The notes beneath the pieces were generated by a model. The model ran no database searches, was not told the origin of the DNA, and was given only the letters and a program-made list of their open reading frames with translations. Below are positions 1-7,831 of a DNA stretch of 64,000 nt, in pieces (position 1 is the first letter of the stretch; every line of letters starts with the position of its first letter). The stretch comes from Streptomyces cyanogenus (lineage in GTDB: Bacteria; Actinomycetota; Actinomycetes; Streptomycetales; Streptomycetaceae). The position numbers were made by a program, and so were the translations under genes. The stretch covers positions 2,780,501-2,844,500 of the forward strand of contig NZ_CP071839.1 in assembly GCF_017526105.1 (NCBI RefSeq), given 5' to 3'.

Positions 1-65
1 CCAAGGCGTTCGCGGAGGACGTCGTCGGCGGGGCGTTCCCGCTGGAGGAGCACTCCGTCCACTGA
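1..65 (+). CDS. C-terminal end of a gene, possibly panB (ketopantoate hydroxymethyltransferase)
   Basis: Only the last 20 codons are inside the window, so the 5' part is missing. The visible tail has an acidic helix followed by GAFPLEEHSVH and a TGA stop at 63-65. PanB proteins characteristically end with a Phe-Pro-x-x-Glu-His-Ser stretch, and that resemblance is the only basis for the name. A strong hairpin follows 20 bp downstream, consistent with the end of a transcription unit. The assignment is tentative because so little sequence is visible. Confidence 0.5.
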   Translation, partial: KAFAEDVVGGAFPLEEHSVH

Positions 66-84
66 ACCATCGCGGCACCACCGG

Positions 85-118
85 GCAGCCCGCCGATCAT
101 CCCCCGTCGGCGGGCTGC
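85..118 (+). terminator. Hairpin terminator after the first gene
   Basis: A perfect 12-bp inverted repeat (GCAGCCCGCCGA at 85-96 and its complement at 107-118) encloses a 10-nt loop. No long T tract follows, which is common for Streptomyces terminators. It separates the upstream gene from the ABC operon. Confidence 0.75.
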
Positions 119-225
119 TGCCGTGTCCGCCCGAACCGGCACCGCCCTCGCGGACGCAGCTGCCCGCCGTCGGCGTTCCTCAATTGATGGTGGCGGTGCT
201 CGTTGGGGTGCGTAGGTGGTGCCGG

Positions 226-297
226 TGTCGGTGGTCCGTCGGCCGGTGTCGGTCGGGTGTCGGTGGTTTGTCGGTGGGGGCTGGCACCGTCGTCGGC
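226..297 (+). promoter_or_regulatory. Heptamer direct repeats with 11-bp period (SARP-type operator) and leaderless promoter
   Basis: TGTCGGT occurs exactly at 226-232, 247-253, 258-264 and 269-275. A degenerate CGTCGGC lies at 237-243 and again at 291-297. The last three exact copies are 11 bp apart, so they repeat on one helix face. SARP activators are known to bind heptameric direct repeats of this period just upstream of the -10 element. A weak -10-like CACCGT at 285-290 follows 9 bp after the last exact copy and would start transcription at about the ATG at 298. No Shine-Dalgarno sequence is seen there. A SARP gene lies at 2154-5405. Confidence 0.6.
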
Positions 298-1323
298 ATG
301 ACACGCATCGACGACAACCCCGCCGGCGGCCGCTCCGCCGTGACCGTACGGGGACTGGTCAAGCACTACGGCGAGACCAGGGCACTGGACGGCGTCGACC
401 TGGACGTGCGCGAGGGCACCGTGATGGGTGTGCTCGGGCCGAACGGCGCCGGCAAGACCACCCTCGTACGGATCCTGTCCACCCTGATCACCCCCGACGC
501 CGGGCAGGCCACCGTGGCCGGCTACGACGTCGTACGCCAGCCCCGCCAGCTGCGCCGGGTGATCGGCCTCACCGGCCAGTACGCCTCGGTGGACGAGAAG
601 CTCCCGGGCTGGGAGAACCTGTACCTGATCGGCCGCCTGCTGGACCTGTCCCGCAAGGACGCCCGCGCCCGCGCCGACGAGCTGCTGGAGCGGTTCTCGC
701 TGACGGAGGCGGCCCGGCGGCCCGCGAGCACGTACTCCGGCGGCATGCGGCGGCGACTGGACCTGGCCGCCTCCATGATCGGCCGCCCGGCCGTGCTGTA
801 CCTGGACGAGCCCACCACCGGCCTCGACCCCCGCACCCGCAACGAGGTGTGGGACGAGGTCAAGGCGATGGTCGGCGACGGCGTCACCGTGCTGCTCACC
901 ACCCAGTACATGGAGGAGGCCGAGCAGCTCGCCTCCGAGCTGACCGTGGTGGACCGGGGCAAGGTCATCGCGAACGGCGGGATCGAGGAGCTGAAGGCCC
1001 GCGTCGGTGGTCGCACCCTGCGGGTGCGCCCGGTCGACCCGCTGGAGCTGCGCCCGCTCGCCACGATGCTGGACGACCTGGGCATCACCGGGCTCGCGGC
1101 CACCACCGTGGACAGCGAGACCGGCACCCTGCTGGTGCCGATCCTGAGCGACGAGCAGCTGACCGCCGTGGTCGGCGCGGTCACCGCGCGCGGCATCACG
1201 ATCTCCTCCATCACCACCGAACTGCCCAGCCTGGACGAGGTGTTCCTGTCCCTCACCGGCCACCGCGCCAGTGCCCCGCAGGACACCGTGCCCGCCGACG
1301 ACCGCCAGGAGGTCGCCGTATGA
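298..1323 (+). CDS. ABC exporter ATP-binding protein, DrrA/daunorubicin-resistance type
   Basis: This is the nucleotide-binding subunit of a two-gene efflux transporter. Walker A GPNGAGKTT lies near residue 46, the signature motif YSGGMRRRLD near residue 147, and Walker B VLYLDEPTTGLD near residue 167. The C-terminal ~100 residues form the regulatory extension typical of DrrA-type ATPases. The open frame extends upstream of 298, but homology begins after the ATG at 298 and the upstream codons are a repetitive regulatory region. The stop overlaps the permease start by 4 bp (ATGA), so the two are translationally coupled. Family members export drugs or lipids; the substrate here cannot be told from sequence. 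The direct repeats upstream suggest control by a SARP. Confidence 0.92.
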   Translation: MTRIDDNPAGGRSAVTVRGLVKHYGETRALDGVDLDVREGTVMGVLGPNGAGKTTLVRILSTLITPDAGQATVAGYDVVRQPRQLRRVIGLTGQYASVDEKLPGWENLYLIGRLLDLSRKDARARADELLERFSLTEAARRPASTYSGGMRRRLDLAASMIGRPAVLYLDEPTTGLDPRTRNEVWDEVKAMVGDGVTVLLTTQYMEEAEQLASELTVVDRGKVIANGGIEELKARVGGRTLRVRPVDPLELRPLATMLDDLGITGLAATTVDSETGTLLVPILSDEQLTAVVGAVTARGITISSITTELPSLDEVFLSLTGHRASAPQDTVPADDRQEVAV

Positions 1324-2141
1324 GTTCCGCCACCCTCTCCCCCGCCGCCGCGCGGTCCGACACCCCGATCCCGCTGCGGGCCCACCTGCGGCACACCGGC
1401 GCGCTGATCCGCCGCAACCTGCTGTGGATCCGGCAGGACCCGGAGTCGATGTTCGACGCGATCCTGTTCCCGGTGGTCTTCACCCTGCTGTTCGTGTACG
1501 TCTTCGGCGGCTCCATCGGGCAGTCGCTGGGCGGCGGGCAGGACCAGTACGTGCAGTACGTGGTGCCCGGGCTCATGGCCATGATGGGCATGAACATGGC
1601 CCAGGGTGTGGGCACCGGTTTCAACCAGGACTTCAACTCCGGTGTCATGGACCGCTTCCGGTCCCTGCCGATCGGGCGGGGCTCCGTCCTGTTCGCGAAG
1701 ATCGCGGTGGAACTGATGCGGATGCTGTTCGCGACCGTGGTGCTGATGGTGGTGGCCCTCCTCGTGGGCTACGACATCAACAGCTGGAGCGGTCTGCTGG
1801 CCTCCGTGGGTCTCTCGGCGGTGTTCGGCTCGGCACTGATGTGGGTGTTCCTGACCCTCGGCGTGGTGATGAAGAGCGCGCAGTCGGTGCAGGCGATGGG
1901 CTTCCTGGTGCTGATGCCGCTGCAGTTCGGCTCGTCGATCTTCGCGCCGACCGCGTCGATGCCGGGCTGGCTCCAGTCGTTCACCGACTACAACCCGCTC
2001 TCCGCGCTGGCCGACACGGCGCGCGGTCTGATGCAGGGCGGCCCGGTCGCGCACGACCTGTGGGTGACGCTGATCTGGTCGGTCGGCCTGACCGCGGTCA
2101 TGGCCCCGGTGGCGATCCACAAGTTCCGCACCAAGAGCTGA
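1320..2141 (+). CDS. ABC-2 type permease, DrrB family
   Basis: This 273-residue integral membrane protein is the partner of the ATPase encoded just upstream, and the two genes share an ATGA overlap. It begins with a cytoplasmic arm rich in charged residues (HLRHTGALIRRNLLWIRQDP), then about six hydrophobic segments typical of ABC-2 permeases. The conserved region after helix 2 (MGMNMAQGVGTGFNQDFNSG) matches the amphipathic segment of DrrB-like proteins. It probably forms a homodimeric pore. The gene ends 12 bp before the convergent SARP gene, and no clear terminator separates them. Confidence 0.9.
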   Translation: MSSATLSPAAARSDTPIPLRAHLRHTGALIRRNLLWIRQDPESMFDAILFPVVFTLLFVYVFGGSIGQSLGGGQDQYVQYVVPGLMAMMGMNMAQGVGTGFNQDFNSGVMDRFRSLPIGRGSVLFAKIAVELMRMLFATVVLMVVALLVGYDINSWSGLLASVGLSAVFGSALMWVFLTLGVVMKSAQSVQAMGFLVLMPLQFGSSIFAPTASMPGWLQSFTDYNPLSALADTARGLMQGGPVAHDLWVTLIWSVGLTAVMAPVAIHKFRTKS

Positions 2142-2153
2142 CGTCCGGGACGG

Positions 2154-5100
2154 TCAGAACAGGGCGGTGGCCTCCGCGAGGGAGAGGCCGCCGCCCTCGG
2201 CGTACGCGGCCTCGTACGACCGTGCGTCGAGCCCCTCCCGGATCCGCGCCTCGGTCATGTCGCGGGTCCGCCGCTCCATACCGGACAGGACATGGCCGGC
2301 CGGCAGCAGCGCTCGGGCGGCGCCCAGGCAGCGGGCGGCGTCGGCGGCGCGCCCGTCGGCGCGGGCCAGGGCCATCGCGACGACGGTGAGGATGACGGAG
2401 TGCAGGTGCGGGGTGATGGCCCGGGTCAGCGGGTCGGTGGCGAGGCGCAGCGCCCCGCGGGCCTGCCCGAGGGCCTCCTCGGTGCGTTCGTCCACGGCGT
2501 TCAGCCAGGCCTCCTGGCAGAGGATCACGGCGTCGAAGACGACGAACCGCGCGATGCGGACCTCCTCGCGCAGCAGCCGCAGGTGGTCGCGGGCCTCCGC
2601 GGTGCGGCCGGTCAGGCCGAGCCAGCCGGCCAGGAAGAGCCGGGCGGCGGGCATGGCCTCGTTGAGGGTGCTGTCCTTGCTGGCGATGACGTCCCGGAGC
2701 ATCCGTTCGCCGCGTTCGCTCTCGCCGGTCTCCAGCAGGGTGCCGCCGAGCCGGGCGCGGAGCACGGCCACCTGGGCGCGGGCGCCGAGGCGCTCGGCGT
2801 GTTCGATGGCGGCCCGGTAGTCGGCGGCGGCCTGCCGGTGGTCGCCCTTGCGTTCCCGGGCCTCGCCGCGGGCGGACAGCGCCTCGGTGCTGCCCCAGGC
2901 GTCGCCGAGGCGGCGGTAGATCTCCAGGGCCTCGTCGGCGTCGCGGGTGGCGTCGCCGGCCCAGTCGGCGCGGTTGGCGAGGAGGTTGGCGCGCAGCTGG
3001 AGGGCGCCGGCCAGCTCCCACTCGTAACCGGGGGTGTCCCGGCAGGTCTGCACGCAGGCGTTCGCGATGGTGCGCAGCCGGTCGGCGCCGCCGGTCAGCA
3101 GTTCGGCGAAGAACCACAGGATGCCCGGGGGCCGGCAGATCTGCGGCAGGCCGGGCTCGTAGGCCCGGGCGACCGCGCGGAGCTTCGCCTGCGCCTCGGG
3201 GGTCTGCCAGACGTCGATCTCGGTGTCCATGCAGGCCAGGTGGGCCAGGTGGACCCCGCGCCGGGCCTCGGCGAGGACCTCGCCGGTGTACGGCGGCGGG
3301 GTGTCGGTGCAGCGCTGCCACACCGGTTCGGCGGGGCGGACCGGTTCGGCGAACGGGTCGGGGCCGAGCGCCATGGCCTCCCGGCACCAGGTGCGGGTCT
3401 CGATGCGCTGGTCGCGTATCTGCCAGAACCACAGCAGGGAGAGGATCAGGCAGAGCGCCTCCTGCTCGTCGCGTTCGGCGACGGCGTGCCGGAAGGCGGT
3501 GCGCAGGTTCTCGTACTCCAGCTGGAACCGGTCGATGGCGGCGAGCTGCCCGGGGCCGCGCAGCAACGGGTCCGTAGCGCGGGCCAGTTCGCGGTAGTAG
3601 GTCAGGTGGGCGCGCTCGGCCTCGCCGCGGCGGCCGGTCTCGGCGAGGCGTTCGGCGGCGTACTCGGCGACGGTCTCCAGCAGCCGGTAGCGCATGCCTC
3701 CGTCGGCCGCGGGGGCGGCCACCACCAGGGACTTGTCGACCAGGGAGCCGAGCGCCTCCAGGGCGGCCGGCCCGCACACGGCCTCGGCGGCGGCCAGGGC
3801 GCAGCCGCCGGCGAAGACCGACAGCCGGGCGAGGACGTCCCGTTCGCCGGCGTCCAGCAGGTCCCAGGACCAGTCCACGACGGCCCTGAGGGTCTGCTGG
3901 CGGGGCAGCAGGGTGCGGCTGCCGGAGGTGAGCAGCCGGAAGCGGTCGTCCAGCCGGTCCGCTATCTGGCGGGGCGTCAGCATGCGCAGCCGGGCCGCCG
4001 CCAGCTCGATGGCGAGGGGCAGTCCGTCCAGGCGGCGGCAGATCTCGGCGCACGCCTCGGGGTCGTCCTCGACCCGGAAGCCGGGCCGGGCCGCCGCGCC
4101 CCGGTCGGCGAGCAGCCGCAGCGCGACCGGTTCGGGCAGCGGCTCCACGGGCCGCAGCAACTCGCCCGGCACGCCGAGGGGTTCGCGGCTGGTGGCGAGG
4201 ATCGTCAGCTCCGGGCAGTGGGCCAGCAGCCGCGCGGTGAGGTGGGCGGCGGCGTCCACGACGTGCTCGCAGTTGTCCAGGACGATCAGCATGCGGCGCC
4301 GGGCGCAGTGCTCCACGAGCCGTTCGAGGGGGTTGTCGTGCCGGTCGGCGACCGCGCGCATGCCGTCCACGCCGGTGCCGTGCAGCACGGTCTCGCGGGC
4401 ACCGATCGCGGTGAGCACGGCCTGCGGTACGGCGTCGGGGTCGTCGACGGGGGCCAGCTCGGCGAGCCAGACCCCGTCCCGGACGGTGTGCCGTACCGCC
4501 TCGGCGGCCTCCTGGGACAGCCGGGTCTTCCCGGCGCCGCCGGGTCCCAGCAGGGTGACCAGGCGGGCCGCGCCGAGGTCGGCGCCGATGGCCCGGATGT
4601 CGGCTTCCCGGCCGACGAAGGAGGTCAGCCGGGCGGGCAGGTTGCCGGAGCGGGCCGCGGGCGGCTGCCCGGCCGGTTCCTCGCGCAGCAGCTCGGTGTG
4701 CAGGGCGCGCAGTTCGGGGCCGGGGTCGGAGCCGAGCCGGTCCGCGAGCAGACCGCGTACGTCCTCGTAGGCGGCGAGCGCCTGGGCGGGGCGGCCGGTG
4801 TCGCGCAGAGCGCGCAGCCGCAGCGCCTGCAGCGGTTCGTCCAGCGGATGGCTGTCGCACAGTGCGGTCAGCTCGGGCAGCGCCCGCTCGGCCTCGCCGA
4901 GGGCGAGGGCGGCGGTGTGCCGGGCGCGCAGCGCGTCGAGCCGGCGGGTCTCCCAGCGGGCCGCCTCGGCGGTGCGGTCGGGCAGGTCGGCGAGGGCGGG
5001 TCCGCGCCACAGGGCCAGGGCGTCGTCGAGGACGGCGGCGGCCTTGGCGGGGTCGCCGTCGGCGAGGGCGCGCAGGCCGTCGCCGGTCAGCCGGTCGAAG

Positions 5101-5405
5101 CGGGCGAGGTCGACGTCGTCGGGTGCGGCGGCGAGCCGGTAGCCGCCGTCGGCGGAGGCGACGGCGTCGGCGCCCAGGGTCCGCCGCAGCCGGCCGACGA
5201 GCGCCTGGAGGGCGCCGGTGGCGTCGGCGGGCGGGTCGGCGCCCCACACCTCGTCCACGAGGACGCCCGCGGGCACGGTCCGGCCGGCCCGGAGCGCGAG
5301 CACGCTCAGCAGGGCACGCAGCCGCGCCCCGCCGACGGGGACGGCCGTGCCGTCGGGGCGGATCGCCTGGGTGGGGCCGAGCAGCGAGAAGCGCACGGGG
5401 TTCAT
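2154..5405 (-). CDS. Large SARP-family transcriptional regulator (AfsR-like: OmpR-type HTH, BTAD, NB-ARC, TPR)
   Basis: This 1083-residue protein starts with an OmpR-like winged helix (about residues 5-95, with the SARP signature VLVDEVWG and GALQALVGRLRRTLG). It is followed by a bacterial transcriptional activation domain (about 100-245). An NB-ARC/AAA ATPase module comes next, with Walker A GPGGAGKTRL near 287 and Walker B-like MLIVLDNCEH near 372. The C-terminal half is TPR-like helical repeats. The architecture is that of AfsR-type SARPs, which activate secondary-metabolite or transport genes by binding heptameric direct repeats. The start overlaps the stop of the upstream DUF6578 gene by 4 bp. 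The plausible target is the convergent ABC exporter, which has SARP-type repeats at 226-297. No adjacent biosynthetic cluster is visible. Confidence 0.92.
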   Translation of the reverse strand: MNPVRFSLLGPTQAIRPDGTAVPVGGARLRALLSVLALRAGRTVPAGVLVDEVWGADPPADATGALQALVGRLRRTLGADAVASADGGYRLAAAPDDVDLARFDRLTGDGLRALADGDPAKAAAVLDDALALWRGPALADLPDRTAEAARWETRRLDALRARHTAALALGEAERALPELTALCDSHPLDEPLQALRLRALRDTGRPAQALAAYEDVRGLLADRLGSDPGPELRALHTELLREEPAGQPPAARSGNLPARLTSFVGREADIRAIGADLGAARLVTLLGPGGAGKTRLSQEAAEAVRHTVRDGVWLAELAPVDDPDAVPQAVLTAIGARETVLHGTGVDGMRAVADRHDNPLERLVEHCARRRMLIVLDNCEHVVDAAAHLTARLLAHCPELTILATSREPLGVPGELLRPVEPLPEPVALRLLADRGAAARPGFRVEDDPEACAEICRRLDGLPLAIELAAARLRMLTPRQIADRLDDRFRLLTSGSRTLLPRQQTLRAVVDWSWDLLDAGERDVLARLSVFAGGCALAAAEAVCGPAALEALGSLVDKSLVVAAPAADGGMRYRLLETVAEYAAERLAETGRRGEAERAHLTYYRELARATDPLLRGPGQLAAIDRFQLEYENLRTAFRHAVAERDEQEALCLILSLLWFWQIRDQRIETRTWCREAMALGPDPFAEPVRPAEPVWQRCTDTPPPYTGEVLAEARRGVHLAHLACMDTEIDVWQTPEAQAKLRAVARAYEPGLPQICRPPGILWFFAELLTGGADRLRTIANACVQTCRDTPGYEWELAGALQLRANLLANRADWAGDATRDADEALEIYRRLGDAWGSTEALSARGEARERKGDHRQAAADYRAAIEHAERLGARAQVAVLRARLGGTLLETGESERGERMLRDVIASKDSTLNEAMPAARLFLAGWLGLTGRTAEARDHLRLLREEVRIARFVVFDAVILCQEAWLNAVDERTEEALGQARGALRLATDPLTRAITPHLHSVILTVVAMALARADGRAADAARCLGAARALLPAGHVLSGMERRTRDMTEARIREGLDARSYEAAYAEGGGLSLAEATALF

Positions 5406-5905
5406 TGTCTCCGGAGTGGTCGGCGGCGGTCACCGGGTTCGGTCGGCGTGCCGTCCGGGACGTCCGGGGCGGTCTCCAGGGTCACCAGCACGCCGACGGC
5501 ACGGCGGACCCGGTACGGGACCCGCCGTGGCGGCTGTTCCTCCTGCTCGAAGGCGTCGAACCAGCGGGGGCAGGCGTCGACGGGCTCCGGTGCGGGGGCG
5601 CCGGGCACCGGCTCCAGGCCGCGTCCGGCCGCGACGAGGATCACCTCGCCGGGTTCCGCGGCGGGCGGCGCGACGGCGCGCGGGTCGTGGTGGGCCAGGA
5701 ACTCCTGGTGCACCAGGTCGATGCCGAGGACCCGGCCGGTGGTCGGGTCGGGGCCGCCGTGGTTCTCCACCCGGGCGGCGGCGCCGTAGTGGTCGTCCTC
5801 GTGGCCGGTGGGGACCAGCCGCCAGGAGACCTCGTCCCCGACGGCGAACGGCGTGCCGCAGCATTCCATCTGCCAGTGCGCGTAGAACACCCTCGTCCGT
5901 TCCAT
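5402..5905 (-). CDS. DUF6578-like hypothetical protein, coupled to the SARP gene
   Basis: This is a small soluble protein of 167 residues. The chosen ATG at 5905 follows GGAAGGTG 8 nt upstream; an earlier ATG at 5935 lacks a comparable ribosome site. The N-terminal half reads as a compact beta-rich domain (FYAHWQMECCGTPF, GDEVSW), and the C-terminal part is Pro/Arg-rich. It resembles Streptomyces proteins grouped as DUF6578, whose function is unknown. Its stop overlaps the SARP ATG (ATGA), so the two are made together. This suggests a regulatory or sensory partner, but nothing in the sequence shows a mechanism. Confidence 0.75.
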   Translation of the reverse strand: MERTRVFYAHWQMECCGTPFAVGDEVSWRLVPTGHEDDHYGAAARVENHGGPDPTTGRVLGIDLVHQEFLAHHDPRAVAPPAAEPGEVILVAAGRGLEPVPGAPAPEPVDACPRWFDAFEQEEQPPRRVPYRVRRAVGVLVTLETAPDVPDGTPTEPGDRRRPLRRQ

Positions 5906-6015
5906 CGCTTCACCTTCCAGGAACCGGACGGCCACCGCGAGACGTTTTCCCCGCGTGGCCGCGGCCGGTACGGTCGCAGTTCCCGACCGTCACCGGCCCG
6001 TACAGGAGCTCGCCC

Positions 6016-6816
6016 ATGACCACCGCCACCACCCGCCACGGGGACCGGCAGATCAGTCCCGTGTTCGTCGGCATCCTGGCCGTGACGGCGGTGACCGGCT
6101 GGGCCACCTGGACCGGGTTCGCCGCACGGCCGGGCATCGCGGTGTTCCTGTTCGTGACCGCGGCCTGGATCGTCTCCCTGTGCCTGCACGAGTACGCGCA
6201 CGCGCGCACCGCCCTGCACGGCGGGGACATCACGGTCGGCGCGAAGGGCTACCTCACGCTGAACCCGCTGAAGTACACGCACGCGCTGCTGAGCATCGTG
6301 CTCCCCGTGCTGTTCGTGATCATGGGCGGGATCGGTCTGCCCGGCGGTGCGGTGTTCATCGAGCGGAGCCGGATCCGGGGCCGCTGGCGGCACAGCCTGA
6401 TCTCGGCGGCGGGCCCGCTGACGAACGTGCTGTTCGCCGCGGTGTGCACGGCCCCGTTCTGGCTGGACGCGCTGGACGGCGTGCCCGCGGACTTCCGGTT
6501 CGCGCTGGCGTTCCTGGCGCTGCTCCAGGTGACGGCGGCCCTGCTGAACTTCCTGCCGGTGCCGGGCCTGGACGGCTACGGCGTGATCGAGCCCTGGCTG
6601 TCGTACAACGTGAAGCGGCAGGTGGAGCCGTTCGCGCCGTTCGGCCTGCTGTTCGTGTTCGCGCTGCTGTGGCTGCCGTCGGTCAACAACGCGTTCTTCG
6701 ACGTGATCGACTCGATCATGCGGGCGCTGAACGTCGACGACTTCTCCCGCTTCTGCGGCGAGGCGGACTACCGCTTCTGGCAGGACACCCCGGAGATCTG
6801 CTCGTTCAGCTCGTGA
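6016..6816 (+). CDS. Site-2 protease-like (M50 family) membrane protein
   Basis: The protein has 266 residues and about six membrane segments. The zinc-binding HEYAH motif (consensus HExxH) lies in a hydrophobic segment near residue 57. The second metal-ligand motif of the family appears as PVPGLDGYG near residue 180, close to the canonical NxxPxxxLDG (here NFLPVPGLDG). Both active-site motifs are intact, so it may be an active intramembrane protease; its substrate is unknown. The start at 6016 follows CAGGAG. It is transcribed divergently from the DUF6578 gene, and its end overlaps a small convergent membrane-protein gene by 11 bp. Confidence 0.88.
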   Translation: MTTATTRHGDRQISPVFVGILAVTAVTGWATWTGFAARPGIAVFLFVTAAWIVSLCLHEYAHARTALHGGDITVGAKGYLTLNPLKYTHALLSIVLPVLFVIMGGIGLPGGAVFIERSRIRGRWRHSLISAAGPLTNVLFAAVCTAPFWLDALDGVPADFRFALAFLALLQVTAALLNFLPVPGLDGYGVIEPWLSYNVKRQVEPFAPFGLLFVFALLWLPSVNNAFFDVIDSIMRALNVDDFSRFCGEADYRFWQDTPEICSFSS

Positions 6817-6994
6817 CCGAGCGGTCCTGCCCGGCGGCCCGGCCCCGCTTGACGTAGTACCAGGTCATGTTGGAGGACAGGCCCGCCAGCAGCACCCAGA
6901 CGATCCCCAGCCAGCTGCCCTGGACGAAGGAGACGACGGCGGCGGCCACGGCGAGGACGCAGACGACGAGGGTGTAGAGGGCGATGCGGGGCAT
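6806..6994 (-). CDS. Small membrane protein
   Basis: This is a 62-residue protein with two hydrophobic segments (about residues 5-22 and 28-45) separated by a short polar turn, and a basic C-terminal tail (YYVKRGRAAGQDR). The ATG at 6994 is preceded by AGGAG at a suitable distance; the longer frame upstream is Ser/Arg-rich and unlike protein. It is not recognised as a named family. The 3' end overlaps the convergent M50-protease gene by 11 bp. Confidence 0.7.
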   Translation of the reverse strand: MPRIALYTLVVCVLAVAAAVVSFVQGSWLGIVWVLLAGLSSNMTWYYVKRGRAAGQDRSVTS

Positions 6995-7080
6995 GGTCGG
7001 TCGGCTCCTGTCGGGGACACTGCTCGAAAAGCGCTTCGCCGACCAGTGTCCCCCATGGCGCCCGCCGGTCCCCGCCCGGC

Positions 7081-7794
7081 TCACACGTCGGTGACGCGCA
7101 GCCCGGCGTGGGCCTTGTACCGCCGGTTGACGGAGATCAGGTTCGCGACCAGCGACTCGACCTGGTGGGCGTTGCGCAGCCGGCCGGCGAAGACGCCGCG
7201 CATGCCGGGGATGCGCCCGGCCAGCGCCTGCACGATCTCCACGTCGGCGCGCTCCTCGCCGAGGACCATCACATCGGTGTCGATCTGCTCGATCTCAGGG
7301 TCCTGGAGCAGGACGGCCGACAGGTGGTGGAAGGCGGCGGCGACCCGGGAGTCCGGCAGCAGGGCGGCGGCCTGCTCGGCGGCGCTGCCCTCCTCCGGCT
7401 TGAGCGCGTAGGCGCCCTTCTTGTCGAAGCCGAGCGGGTTGACGCAGTCCACGACGAGCTTGCCGGCCAGTTCGTCGCGCAGGGCCTTCAGGGTGTCGCC
7501 GTGGCCCTCCCACGGCACGGCGACGATCACGATGTCGCTGCGGCGCGCGGTCTCGGCGTTGTCGGCGCCCTCGATGCCGTGGCCGAGTTCCCCGGCGGCG
7601 GCCTGCGCGCGCTCGGCGGCGCGGGAGCCGATGATCACCTTCTGGCCGGCCCGGGCGAGCCGGTAGGCGAGGCCCTTGCCCTGCGGCCCGGTGCCGCCGA
7701 GCACGCCGACGACGTACCCGGAGACGTCGGGCAGGTCCCAGGGGTCCTTGGCGGGGGCCTTGGCAGGGGTCTGTGCGCTGTCGGTAGAGGTCAT
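7081..7794 (-). CDS. npdG: NADPH:F420 oxidoreductase (F420-dependent NADP reductase)
   Basis: The enzyme passes hydride between coenzyme F420 and NADP in the cytoplasm, supplying F420H2 for actinobacterial reductases. The N-terminal Rossmann motif is VVGVLGGTGPQGKGLAYRLA (about residues 28-47). It is followed by the NADP 2'-phosphate pocket (GSRAAERA) and the family motif VDCVNPLGF. The length of 237 residues fits, with about 25 extra N-terminal residues rich in Ala/Pro/Lys. A TAGAGT -10 element lies exactly 6 nt upstream of the ATG, so the transcript is probably leaderless; no ribosome site is seen. Confidence 0.93.
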   Translation of the reverse strand: MTSTDSAQTPAKAPAKDPWDLPDVSGYVVGVLGGTGPQGKGLAYRLARAGQKVIIGSRAAERAQAAAGELGHGIEGADNAETARRSDIVIVAVPWEGHGDTLKALRDELAGKLVVDCVNPLGFDKKGAYALKPEEGSAAEQAAALLPDSRVAAAFHHLSAVLLQDPEIEQIDTDVMVLGEERADVEIVQALAGRIPGMRGVFAGRLRNAHQVESLVANLISVNRRYKAHAGLRVTDV

Positions 7795-7806
7795 GGGCCG
7801 ACTCTA
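7795..7806 (-). promoter_or_regulatory. Leaderless promoter of npdG
   Basis: On the minus strand TAGAGT (7806-7801) is followed by six bases and then the ATG at 7794. This is the classic Streptomyces leaderless arrangement, with transcription starting at the A of the ATG. No good -35 is visible. Confidence 0.6.
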
Positions 7807-7831
7807 CGTCCGCCGCCGGGCATGTACCGGC

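Noticed and set aside
184..297. Upstream extension of the ABC ATPase frame
   Set aside because: The sequence is a repetitive regulatory array, and homology starts after the ATG at 298.
97..1263. Long minus-strand open frame opposite the ABC ATPase
   Set aside because: It is a Gly/His/Gln-rich shadow of the ATPase gene. It has no domain resemblance, and the plus strand carries all ABC motifs.
2292..5789. 1165-codon plus-strand frame opposite the SARP gene
   Set aside because: It is an artefact of high GC third positions. The product is Gly/Gln/Val-rich without any motif, and the minus strand encodes clear SARP domains.
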